Positions 23,557 to 31,855 are shown, counted from the first letter of the stretch. The stretch is 35,991 bases of DNA from DAOTYE01 sp034434915 (GCA_034434915.1 DAOTYE010000007.1:1-35991); one strand, 5' to 3'. Notes: generated by a model not told the origin, from the sequence alone. Translations and numbers: made by a program.

Positions 23557-24726
23557 TCACGGTGCGGTCACTTCCGTTATTGATTCATGCTGAGCTATAG
23601 GTAAGAACCGGTAGGCAAGCCAGATTACAAGCAATGCGTCAGCGACGAGCGCTGCCGAGATGGCAATCTCCATCCAGTGGGGGAAGTAAGTAAAGCCCGG
23701 CCGCATTGCCAGAGCCAGCATGCTCACATTGAAACGGTTAAACATCAATCCGATGACGACCAGCACTGCGCTCCAGAAAACTCCACTCCGGCTTTGCCTC
23801 ACGCTGGGCATTGAGAACAGAAATATGGGTAAAATAACCCCGATGATAATTTCCCCCCACCACAGGAGGTTCTGTGGATATGCGGAGAAGATTAGTCCTA
23901 TTTCTCCTGTCGCTGTCAGGTCGGTCAATTTCAGCAGCAGATAGATGCCAAGAATGTAGGGAATCGCCCGGCCCAGCCCACTGAGAATATCCAGAGGTAA
24001 CTTGTGGCCAAAAACTTTGCTGCTGAGCGTTGTTTCAAAAATTACCATCGCTGGTCCCACGGCTATTGCCGAGGTAAGGAATAGAATCGGCAGTATCGGT
24101 GTGTACCATAGAGGATGTAATGTCTCCGGCATCATCAAAAGCATTGAGCCCAGAGAGGACTGGTGTAAAGTTGAGAGAACAACACCGGCAATAACCAGCG
24201 GTATCTGAATTGCCCGGATAATCCGCAAAGGGATTTGCCAGTTGAAGCGCCTGACTACAGGAAGATTGCTCTTGCTTAAACCTTCAAAAACTGCGGGGCT
24301 GAATTCCAGAGCCAGAACCACGGTATATGTCATGACACAGACCGCCACCTCAAATAGTGGCGAATGTACGTTCCAGTAGATAATGGCATGCCAGATGTAC
24401 CACGGTTGCCCCAGGTCTATAAGAAGGGCAAGTATTACCAGTGTGTAACCCAGGAATGCCGTCAGGATAGCCGGTCTGGCTACGGCATGATATTTTTTCT
24501 GGTTGAAGAGGTAGACCCATCCCGCCAGGGTAAATCCTCCTGCCGCCAGGGCAACGCCGCAGTAAAGGTCAAAACTTATCCAGAAACCCCAGGGGCGCCC
24601 ATCGCTCAGGTTGCTGACGGCACCGAGCCCATACAGGTAACGGATGACCATCGGGATGAGTCCCAGTATCACGATTACGGTCAGAATAGATGTGCCCAGA
24701 GGAAATCTACGTTTCTGTTGCATCAT
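23557..24726 (-). CDS. NrfD/HybB-type membrane anchor subunit of formate dehydrogenase
   Basis: This is an integral membrane protein of 389 residues with about nine to ten spans, including RPWGFWISFDLYCGVALAAGG, typical of the NrfD/HybB/PsrC quinone-reacting family. It would take electrons from the four-cluster ferredoxin subunit and pass them to the quinone pool without haem b. LTDLTATGEIG and NRFNVSMLALAMRPG are further family-like segments. It starts at ATGATG, overlapping the end of the ferredoxin gene by 4 nt, so translation is coupled. It replaces the cytochrome b subunit FdnI found in the E. coli enzyme. A 276-nt gap follows before the next gene. Confidence 0.9.
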   Translation of the reverse strand: MMQQKRRFPLGTSILTVIVILGLIPMVIRYLYGLGAVSNLSDGRPWGFWISFDLYCGVALAAGGFTLAGWVYLFNQKKYHAVARPAILTAFLGYTLVILALLIDLGQPWYIWHAIIYWNVHSPLFEVAVCVMTYTVVLALEFSPAVFEGLSKSNLPVVRRFNWQIPLRIIRAIQIPLVIAGVVLSTLHQSSLGSMLLMMPETLHPLWYTPILPILFLTSAIAVGPAMVIFETTLSSKVFGHKLPLDILSGLGRAIPYILGIYLLLKLTDLTATGEIGLIFSAYPQNLLWWGEIIIGVILPIFLFSMPSVRQSRSGVFWSAVLVVIGLMFNRFNVSMLALAMRPGFTYFPHWMEIAISAALVADALLVIWLAYRFLPIAQHESITEVTAP

Positions 24727-25526
24727 TTTGTCAGCCTCGCTTTTTCTTTTTCATCCGCTTCCGCCTGGCTGGGCTTTTGCCGCCGTTTGGTGAGCCAGTA
24801 GATGCCAGCCATGGCTGCCGCCACACCCAGCAGTACCGGCGGTACGGCGCCCATGGCGCGCGCCACATTGACAGTTACCGGCACAGGACCGAGGGCGGGG
24901 AAACCCAGCTTCTCAAAGGGGACGGGGGAGAGATACAGCCAGGATGTACCGCCCACCTCTTTTTCTCCATAGACGTGGTCTACATATTTCCCGGGCTCGG
25001 CAGCAATTCGTCTGTGTGCCTCGGAGATAAGGGCATCCCGCTCGCCGAACTCCAGAGCGCCGGTGGGGCAGGTGGTGACGCAGGCTGGCTTGAGACCGGC
25101 ACCCTGCCGGTCAGCACAAAAAGTGCACTTGCGTATCCAGGGCATTGGCTTATCCCATTCAAAGTTCGGTATGCCGAAGGGACAGGCAACCTGGCAGTAA
25201 CGACAGCCGATGCATTTACGGTCATCATATGTTACCGGTCCATCCGGACGCTTTTCAAGAGCACCAACAATACACGCTTCCACGCAGGCCGGATGCTCAC
25301 AGTGCATACACTGGAGTTTATTAAAGACCCATCGGAACCTGCCATTGTCTTCAAGTTCAGTAAAGTTTATCTTGGTGAAAGTATAGGCGTCCATTTTAGG
25401 GGGGTTCTCGTATGAGCCAGTGTTGGTAGTGGTCACGGCTGGCAGTCCATTCCACTGCTTGCAGGCCACCTGACACGCCCGGCACCCTATACACTTGGTT
25501 GCATCACACAGCACCGCTTTACCCAT
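24723..25526 (-). CDS. Formate dehydrogenase iron-sulfur subunit (FdnH-like, four 4Fe-4S clusters, C-terminal anchor)
   Basis: This electron-transfer subunit carries KCIGCRACQVACK (C12, C15, C18, C22), CMHCEHPACVEAC, CIGCRYCQVACPFG and CTFCADRQ with ACVTTCPTGAL, enough for four clusters. Near the C-terminus VPPVLLGVAAAMAGIYWL is a single membrane span, as in FdnH of E. coli. The 267-residue product has no signal peptide and would be exported with the catalytic subunit. The ATG at 25526 is 1 nt past the catalytic-subunit stop, and its AGGAGG lies inside the end of that gene. It links the selenoprotein to the NrfD-type anchor. Confidence 0.93.
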   Translation of the reverse strand: MGKAVLCDATKCIGCRACQVACKQWNGLPAVTTTNTGSYENPPKMDAYTFTKINFTELEDNGRFRWVFNKLQCMHCEHPACVEACIVGALEKRPDGPVTYDDRKCIGCRYCQVACPFGIPNFEWDKPMPWIRKCTFCADRQGAGLKPACVTTCPTGALEFGERDALISEAHRRIAAEPGKYVDHVYGEKEVGGTSWLYLSPVPFEKLGFPALGPVPVTVNVARAMGAVPPVLLGVAAAMAGIYWLTKRRQKPSQAEADEKEKARLTK

Positions 25527-25527
25527 T

Positions 25528-28500
25528 TCATGCCCTCCTTACATTGCACAGGAACGTCTTGTATTCCGGTATCGTGGTGTTGGCATCGCCCACGTGGGGA
25601 GTGAGAATGTTGCCGCTGTCTCCTTTCGCCATGCCACTGTAACCGAAGTGCCAGATAATGCCGACATGGTGAATGTTCTTCCCTCCTACTTTAAGCATCC
25701 GCAGGCGTCTGGTGACCACAGCCACCCCTGTTATTTCGCCGCGCGCCGAGCTGACCACGACTTTATCTCCGTTCTTGATGCCCTTCTCAGCAGCCAGCTC
25801 CTCACCAATCTCCACATACATATTGGGCATAAGTTCCACCAGCCAGGGCAAATTACGGGTCATGATGCCGGTCTGCCAGTGTTCGGTGCAGCGATAGGTA
25901 GTGCCGACATAAGGATATTGACTGGATGTGCCGCGCTCATTCATGTAAGTGCCGATAAAGGCGCAGGGATTATACTTGGTTGACGACATCAGATTCTTGT
26001 CTAATGGGCTTTCCCATGGCTCGTAAGCCTCTGGTAGCGGTCCCTCCGCAAGTCCATAGCCCCAGAGACGGGCGACACCTTCCGGCTTCATGATGAAAGG
26101 CAGGTACCTGGCTCCTTTTTCCGATTGGTTTATGGGCGGCCAGCCACCATCAGGTACGTCACCCTGCCATTTTTTGGTTACGGCGTCATAAGTGATAACA
26201 GGGTGCTCACCGTCCCACGGTCTCCCATCAAGGTCAACAGATGCCCGGTTATAGATAATTCTCCGGTTAAGCGGCCAGCACCAAGCCCATCTAGAATACA
26301 GTCCAATCTGTCCGGGATGGGTGTCAACTGCGTCACGGCGGGCGCACTTGTTTCCTTCTTCTTCAGTGTAATGGTTGCAGTACAGCCAGTTGCCGCAGGA
26401 GGTGGTGCCGTCATCTTTCAGCGCAGTGAAGCTGGCGACCAACTTGCCGGTAGTAAGGTCGTAGCCGTTTATCTCTCTTGCTACAGCATCGGCGGTAATG
26501 TGTTTGCCGTAGTTCCAGTTAAGGTCAAGCACGGGCTTTGCCTGAGGCCGGCTATCTGCGCTGTAGAGCTCTTTCAGCTTTAGCATGAGAAGGTTCATAA
26601 TCTCCAGGTCAGGCATGGCTTCTCCCGGTGGCTCTACTGCTTTATGGCGCCATTGTGCCCAGCGTCCGCTGTTGCTGATACTTCCTTCTTTTTCATAGGA
26701 GCAGGCGGCAGGGAGTATGAAAACCTCTGTCTTAATGTCAGACGGATTTACTCCAGGTCTTTTCCAGAACTCTGCGGTTTCGTTCATCCAGATGTCGGCG
26801 ACAACAAGCCAGTCCAGTTTCTCCAGAGCTTGGCGTGCCGCGTTGGAATTAGGACCACCCGCCGCCGGGTTTTGCCCCCAGTTCCAGAGCCCCTTGATTT
26901 TGCCCTGTCCCATGGCTTCAATCATACCGATGTGAGTGTAGTTTACACTCGGGTCAATTTTGGGCAGGTAATTGAAGCAGAAGTCATTGTCCCTGGTGGC
27001 GGCGTCACCGTACCAGGCTTTGAGCAGGCTGACGATGTACTTTCGGGCATTGCTCCACCAGTTAATACTGGCATCACCCGCCAGACCCCGGGGTGTGATG
27101 GTGGCATCCGGATGTTTGCCGGTACGCTTCAGGTATTCATCAATGCTCGTATCACTTTCAACCGGAATATTAAGATAGCCAGGAAGATTGTCTGCCAGCA
27201 GCCCCATGTCAGTGGAGCCCTGCACGTTGGACGTGCCCCGCAGGGCATTTATGCCGCCGCCAGCGATGCCCATGTTGCCGAGCAGTAGTTGGAGTATGCC
27301 GTAAGCCCTGATATTCTGGGTGCCGTAGGTATGCTGAGTGGCACCCATGGCATATAGAATGGTGCCAGCCTTGCCTTTTTGCCCTGTAGCGGCATAAGTG
27401 CGGCAGACCTCCAGATAGACATCCTTTGGTGTGCCAGTAATACTGCAGACGGTATCTACGTCATAGCGGGAGAAATGTTTCTTGAGCAGCTGGAACACGC
27501 AGTTGGGATGCTGCAGAGTCAGGTCAGTAGCCGGAGTTTTTGCGTCAGCATATTTCCAGGTGTTTTTTGCAGTGGCGGTATACTTACCATTAATCACTTC
27601 TCCAAATAGCCCATCATTGAAGGTAAAATCAGGATTGATGATGAAGGCGGCATTGGTGTACTGCTTCACATATTCCATGTTATAGTTATCCGGGTTTTTC
27701 TCCATGTCATCCAGCACATACTTAATCATGCCCCCGATAAAGGCAATATCCGTGCCAGACCTTATTGGAGCATAGATGTCAGCTTTAGAGGAGGTGCGGG
27801 TGAAGCGGGGGTCAACGCTGATGAGCTTCGCCCCTTTCTCCATGGCTCTGGTAATCCATTTGAAGGATAACGGGTGGTTCTCAGCAACGTTGGAGCCGAT
27901 AACCATGATGCAGTCAGCATTTCTGAAGTCAATATAGTGGTTGGTCATGGCTCCTCTGCCGAAGCTTTCCGCCAGACTGGCGACGGTAGAGGAATGTCAG
28001 AGACGGGCACAATGCTCCAGGTACACTATCCCGAGGGCACGGTTCATCTTCGCCAGTAGATAGCATTCTTCATTGTCCAGCTCACCACCGCCAAGGCTGG
28101 CAATGGCATCAATACGGCTTGCCTTAGCATTCCAGTATTTGTCACGGGTGTCTTTAACTCTCCTGGCGATGGTCTCAATCATCCAGTCCCAGGTCTTTTC
28201 TTCCCAGTCGGTGGCATGTGGCGCCCGGTACAGCGGCTTGGTAAGCCGGTACGGGTTAATCCTGCCGTCTACCTGATGAATCTGAGACATCGCCTGCCCT
28301 TTGGGACAGAGCGCACCTTCATTGATAGGATGGTCAGGGTCTCCCTCAATCTTGATGGTACCGTCCTCATATGACGTTACAATCGCCCCACAACCAACAG
28401 AACAGTAGCAGCAGACAGTAGTTGTCTCTTTAACCTTTTTCTTCAGCGGGAAATCCCTGGGGGCGGCTGATACAGCATTACCGGACAGGAAGCCGATTCC

Positions 28501-28560
28501 TACCACCGCGCCCAGACCTGCCCCTGATAGCTTCAAAAAGTCCCTACGGTTCAGTTCCAC
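25528..28560 (-). CDS. fdnG: Selenocysteine-containing formate dehydrogenase catalytic subunit (FdnG-like), UGA recoded at 27997-27999
   Basis: This is one gene of 1010 residues, apparently split by an in-frame TGA at codon 188. The flanks read EHCARL-TGA-HSSTVASLAESFGRGAMTNH. This is the Sec motif of FdnG-type formate dehydrogenases, so the UGA is a selenocysteine codon, not a stop. A SECIS-like hairpin follows at once (27951-27994). The N-terminus has a Tat signal (NRRDFLKLSG), placing the enzyme on the outer face of the membrane. CCYCSVGC (C50, C53, C57) and C85 hold a 4Fe-4S cluster. Molybdopterin-guanine-dinucleotide contacts follow in later segments such as MVIGSNVAENHPLSFKW and YGTQNIRAYGILQLLLGN. 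It oxidises formate to CO2. AGGAGATGACTT precedes the ATG. Confidence 0.95.
27951..27994 (-). promoter_or_regulatory. SECIS-like hairpin directing selenocysteine insertion
   Basis: Two nt after the UGA, TTCCTCT (27994-27988) pairs with AGAGGAG (27957-27951) and CCG (27986-27984) with CGG (27961-27959). The apical stem CGCCA/TGGCG (27982-27978 with 27974-27970) closes a GUC loop. Bacterial SECIS elements need an apical stem-loop about 11 nt after the UGA with GU in the loop, and this fits. Confidence 0.75.
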
Positions 28561-28582
28561 AAGTCATCTCCTTTCCACGCTA

Positions 28583-28732
28583 CTAGGGAGCCATAACCGG
28601 GCAATGATTCTCTAAGACTTTTCGTGCCATCACTGAGTTTTCACCAGATGCCGCCACACAAAACGGCTGAGGGAGACTAAGCCCCATAGGCCCCCAAAGC
28701 ATGACCACAGCGATAGCCAGCGCTATCAACAC
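28583..28732 (-). CDS. Possible small membrane protein, N-terminus possibly frameshifted (49 codons from GTG)
   Basis: Between the second small membrane gene and fdnG, an open minus-strand frame runs from a stop at 28772-28774 to the TAG at 28583-28585. It reads KHGIAATFGAVLIALAIAVV, then MLWGPMGLSLPQP and a tail ending ENHCPVMAP. The first part is a plausible membrane span, but the only canonical start (GTG at 28732) falls inside it. An ATG at 28775-28773 lies one base out of frame. Loss of one G from the GGG at 28769-28771 would join them as MRCGKHGIAATFG. It may be a real small operon gene with a frameshift or sequencing error, or a chance frame. Confidence 0.35.
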   Translation of the reverse strand: MLIALAIAVVMLWGPMGLSLPQPFCVAASGENSVMARKVLENHCPVMAP

Positions 28733-28795
28733 TGCTCCAAAAGTCGCCGCTATCCCGTGTTTACCACACCCTCATGAGCGTTTGCGTGCAATAGG

Positions 28796-28999
28796 CTATT
28801 TTTCCAGAGGTTGCTCCTGAGCCATCACGGGAACATGCTGTCCAGCCTCTACTGTCCCCTTCTTGCTCTGCTTATGGGCGGCCTGTCTCTCCTTAATGGC
28901 GTCATAGATACCACCCAGGTTGAGATACCAGACAAAAAACACCGGAATAAGGATAACGGGAATCACTATCACCAGCGCCAACATGACCTGCCACGTCAT
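28796..28999 (-). CDS. Small single-span membrane protein, paralogue 2 (67 aa)
   Basis: The product starts MTWQVMLALVIVIPVILIP (membrane span), continues FFVWYLNLGGIYDAIKER, and ends in a longer polar tail (AGQHVPVMAQEQPLEK) than its paralogues. GGAGGG lies about 9 nt before the ATG. It is the second gene of the formate dehydrogenase operon, 51 nt after paralogue 3 and before fdnG. The conserved WYLN-x-GGIY segment directly after the span suggests a specific contact, perhaps with the anchor subunit (inference). Confidence 0.8.
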   Translation of the reverse strand: MTWQVMLALVIVIPVILIPVFFVWYLNLGGIYDAIKERQAAHKQSKKGTVEAGQHVPVMAQEQPLEK

Positions 29000-29050
29000 G
29001 AGTAGCTCCCTCCTTCCAGCACTGTTCTGTTCGTTTCATTTCTTGTGTTC

Positions 29051-29221
29051 TCACTTCGCTTTGACAGCTTCCTTGGCTTCCTTCTCACGGGCAACTCTCT
29101 TCGCCCATGCCTCCTTTACTGCGGCATAGATTCCACCGATGTTAAGGTACCAGACTAATGCTGCCGGGAAAAGGATGACGGGGATGGCTATCACCAGCGC
29201 TACTATAAACTGCCATTCCAT
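29051..29221 (-). CDS. Small single-span membrane protein, paralogue 3 (56 aa)
   Basis: This gene encodes MEWQFIVALVIAIPVILFP, then ALVWYLNIGGIYAAVKEAW and a strongly charged tail (REKEAKEAVKAK). It is very close to paralogue 1 even at the nucleotide level around AAAGGAGGCATGGGCG, which points to a recent duplication or strong constraint. AAAGGAGGTGTGAGCA precedes the ATG. It is the first gene of the formate dehydrogenase transcription unit, directly behind the conserved 22-bp element and operator-like repeat. Confidence 0.82.
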   Translation of the reverse strand: MEWQFIVALVIAIPVILFPAALVWYLNIGGIYAAVKEAWAKRVAREKEAKEAVKAK

Positions 29222-29349
29222 TGCTCACACCTCCTTTCACACCCAGATTTGCCGGAGGTAAGAGGACTATGGAGCTAAGCCGAAGAGATTTTTCTGTTCC
29301 CCTCACTTCCCCTTACCTCCACTATTAGCTTACTACTCCACAGATTAAG

Positions 29350-29371
29350 CCGGCTTCCGCCGTGATACCTA
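29350..29371 (-). promoter_or_regulatory. Conserved 22-bp upstream element, copy B
   Basis: On the plus strand this reads CCGGCTTCCGCC, then G, then TGATACCTA. It matches copy A at 23364-23385 in 21 of 22 positions. It stands about 130 nt upstream of the first gene of the formate dehydrogenase operon. Confidence 0.6.
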
Positions 29372-29388
29372 TTCCTGTTTTCCAAGAT

Positions 29389-29406
29389 ATAGGCATAAAT
29401 ACCTAT
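29389..29406. promoter_or_regulatory. 7-2-7 inverted repeat, candidate response-regulator operator B
   Basis: ATAGGCATAAATACCTAT holds heptamers TAGGCAT and ATACCTA separated by AA. It lies between the formate dehydrogenase operon and the divergent response regulator gene, so it could control both. Confidence 0.55.
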
Positions 29407-29437
29407 TTCCATCAGTCACTTTTAGGTAATTATGGCA

Positions 29438-29466
29438 TTGAGCACTTTACCCATAGGGTGTATGAT
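29438..29466 (+). promoter_or_regulatory. Predicted promoter of the response regulator-kinase operon
   Basis: TTGAGC (29438-29443), 17-nt spacer, TATGAT (29461-29466), about 30 nt before the ATG at 29496. Confidence 0.5.
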
Positions 29467-29495
29467 AGAGATGACTGAATAAATGAGACGCAGAT

Positions 29496-30161
29496 ATGGA
29501 CAAGATTAAGATTTTGATTGCTGACGACCATGCCGTGGTGCGGGAGGGAACGCGGCAGATTCTTGAGCGAGAGCCGGATTTGGAGGTAGTTGCTGAGGCC
29601 GCTGACGGGGAAGAAGCGGTGAAGCTAGCGGGTAGCTCCAAGCCAAATGTTGCCATCATTGACATTGCTATGCCCAAGGTCGATGGTATTGAAGCCACCA
29701 AGCAAATCAAGGCGCTCTATCCTGCCATAGCCGTGCTGATACTTACTGCCTATGATGATGACCAGTTCATCTTCAGCCTTTTAGAAGCAGGAGCCGCTGG
29801 CTACCTTCTCAAGAGCGTCCGGGGGCATGAGCTCATTGATGCGGTACGGGCGGTATATGCTGGGGAGTCAGTGCTTCATCCGGCAGTTGCCCGCAAAGTG
29901 CTAAACCGTTTTGTGCCTCCTGCTGGCAAAACGGCAGAGCTGAAGCCTTCAGCAGTGCTGAGCGAGCGAGAGATGGATGTTCTCAAGTTGGCAACCAGAG
30001 GCTTAAGCAACCAGGAGATAGCCAGGGAACTCTGTCTCAGTCTACGCACCGTTCAGGCTCATCTCGGGCATATTTTTAACAAGCTAGGGGTCAGTTCCAG
30101 AACTGAAGCCGTGGTGCGTGCCCTGAAAGAGGGCTGGGTTAACCTTGAGGATATACCCTGA
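29496..30161 (+). CDS. NarL/LuxR-family response regulator
   Basis: This DNA-binding regulator of 221 residues has a receiver domain with the acidic pair in IADDHAVVREG, the phosphoacceptor aspartate in AIIDIAMPKVDG, the conserved threonine in VLILTAYDDD and the lysine in GYLLKSV. A LuxR-type helix-turn-helix follows (LSEREMDVLKLATRGLSNQEIA and RTVQAHLGHIFNKLGV). The cognate kinase gene starts 35 nt downstream. Divergent transcription from the formate dehydrogenase operon, with a two-half-site operator in between, suggests that it controls that operon and itself. Confidence 0.94.
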   Translation: MDKIKILIADDHAVVREGTRQILEREPDLEVVAEAADGEEAVKLAGSSKPNVAIIDIAMPKVDGIEATKQIKALYPAIAVLILTAYDDDQFIFSLLEAGAAGYLLKSVRGHELIDAVRAVYAGESVLHPAVARKVLNRFVPPAGKTAELKPSAVLSEREMDVLKLATRGLSNQEIARELCLSLRTVQAHLGHIFNKLGVSSRTEAVVRALKEGWVNLEDIP

Positions 30162-30196
30162 AGAATAGCGTTTGGGGAGGCACCTGAGGCACTGAT

Positions 30197-31855
30197 ATGG
30201 CGCGTTATCCAGCAATAAGCCGATTGGCACAGATTGTCAGTAAACCCGCTTTCTGGCTTATCTTCACTGTACTGGTATTGATTACACTGCCGCACTACGC
30301 CGAGACCCTGGAGCACCCGGCATTTCTCACTCAACTTACTCATAGCCTCGGTATAACTCGCCATGCTTTTGAAAGAGTCCTCTACCTGGCGCCTATCGTG
30401 TGGGCTGGCTTTTTGTTTGGCTGGAAAGGAGCATTCGCGGTCTCTCTGGCGTCTTTAGCCTGCATGCTGCCCCGTGCTATCTTCATTTCAAGACAACCCA
30501 CAGACGCACTTTTTGAAACCGGTGCCGTTTTCATTATCGGCAATGTATTGGCAATCAGTTTCGGTGCGCTAAGCAGGGAACGAGAATATCGCACCCGGCT
30601 AGAACAGGCGAAGGCGGAAATTGAGGCCAACTTCGCGACCATAAAGGAAAACGAAAAGAGGCTTGCCTGTCTTCATCAGATATCAAATAGCGTCGCCCAG
30701 TCTCTCCAACTGGGGCAAGTTCTAAGCAATGCTATTGACAGCGTTGTTGAAGTCATGCGGGTGGATGTTGGGTGGGTATTCCTCTTGAACGAAGATGGCA
30801 GCGAGCTTAATCTTGCCGTCCACCGCGGCATTCCTGATGATTTCGCTGATGGTATAAACAGACTGAAGGTTGGAGAAGGCTTGAGCGGGAAAGTTGCCGA
30901 AACGGGTGAGCCCTTGTTTGTTGAGGATGCCTCCCGCGACCCAAGATTAACCAGAGAGGTGGTGAAGAAGTATGACGTACACTCAATGCTCATCGTACCT
31001 CTGACATCAAAAGGAAAGGTAAACGGCACGCTGTGTGTCGCCATGCGCAGTCAGCGTCAATTCCAGCAACAAGAGATAGAACTGCTCATTGCCATTGGCA
31101 ATCAGATCGGCGTTGCTGTAGAGAATGCGCGTCTTTATCAAAGACAGCAGGAGGTTGCCGAACGGTTGCGGGCAATGCAGGAAAACTTGCGGATACAATT
31201 ACAGCAGGTGAGCAGAGCTCAAGAGGAGGAAAGAAAGCGCATCTCTCGCGAGCTACACGATGACAGTATTCAAGACCTGATAGTGCTATCCCGCCAGATA
31301 GATGCTCTTGCCGCCAGTGAAGACCTGCCCGAGAACCACCGTCAGCATCTAGAAGAATCACTGAAAAAGATAGAAAGCATCATGCAGGGAATACGCCGCC
31401 TGAGCCAGGACCTGAGACCAGCCGCCCTGGACCGTCTGGGCTTAATCCCTGCCCTGGAATGGCTGGCATCTGATATTGCCAGATATTCAGGGCTTGCCAT
31501 AAAGGTCAGCGTGTCAGGTACGCTACGCCGGTTCCCAGAAGAGGTGGAGCTGGTGCTGTTCCGCATTGTTCAGGAAGCCCTGAGAAACGTGTGGCGGCAT
31601 GCTGAAGCAACAGAGGCTAGCATCAAGATTGATTTTGATAAGGACAAGACAAGAATAACCATCAGTGATAATGGCAAAGGGTTTAGCCTTCCCGATAGGA
31701 TAGGTGACCTGGCTAGGGATGGTAAGCTTGGTTTGGCTGGAATGCAAGAGCGCGCCCAGCTGGTCGGCGGCACACTAACCGTACAATCTCAGCCGGGTAA
31801 GGGGACGAGCATAGTCATAGAGATACACAGCCAGCACAATAGCTCGTCACAATAA
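30197..31855 (+). CDS. Membrane sensor histidine kinase (NarX/DegS-type, membrane module-GAF-HisKA_3-HATPase)
   Basis: The N-terminal membrane module covers about residues 15-125 and has RVLYLAPIVWAGFLFGWKG and ACMLPRAIFIS, matching the PAS sensor at 22303. A coiled linker (about 128-155) leads to a GAF domain (about 165-312). The HisKA_3 dimerisation helix has the phosphoacceptor histidine H354 in ISRELHDDSIQDL. The ATPase domain has the N box QEALRNVWRHA (459-469), DNGKGF (491-496) and GLAGM (512-516). It should phosphorylate the response regulator encoded just upstream. The signal is unknown; formate, redox or quinone state is a reasonable guess from context. Confidence 0.93.
   Translation: MARYPAISRLAQIVSKPAFWLIFTVLVLITLPHYAETLEHPAFLTQLTHSLGITRHAFERVLYLAPIVWAGFLFGWKGAFAVSLASLACMLPRAIFISRQPTDALFETGAVFIIGNVLAISFGALSREREYRTRLEQAKAEIEANFATIKENEKRLACLHQISNSVAQSLQLGQVLSNAIDSVVEVMRVDVGWVFLLNEDGSELNLAVHRGIPDDFADGINRLKVGEGLSGKVAETGEPLFVEDASRDPRLTREVVKKYDVHSMLIVPLTSKGKVNGTLCVAMRSQRQFQQQEIELLIAIGNQIGVAVENARLYQRQQEVAERLRAMQENLRIQLQQVSRAQEEERKRISRELHDDSIQDLIVLSRQIDALAASEDLPENHRQHLEESLKKIESIMQGIRRLSQDLRPAALDRLGLIPALEWLASDIARYSGLAIKVSVSGTLRRFPEEVELVLFRIVQEALRNVWRHAEATEASIKIDFDKDKTRITISDNGKGFSLPDRIGDLARDGKLGLAGMQERAQLVGGTLTVQSQPGKGTSIVIEIHSQHNSSSQ

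Noticed and set aside
24690..25415. 241-codon plus-strand frame
   Set aside because: It is antisense to the four-cluster ferredoxin gene, whose cysteine motifs are clear.
26644..27288. 214-codon plus-strand frame
   Set aside because: It is antisense to the molybdopterin domain of formate dehydrogenase.
27949..27999. Formate dehydrogenase as a pseudogene or two separate genes
   Set aside because: The frame is unbroken apart from one TGA, which sits exactly at the known Sec site and is followed by a SECIS-like hairpin.
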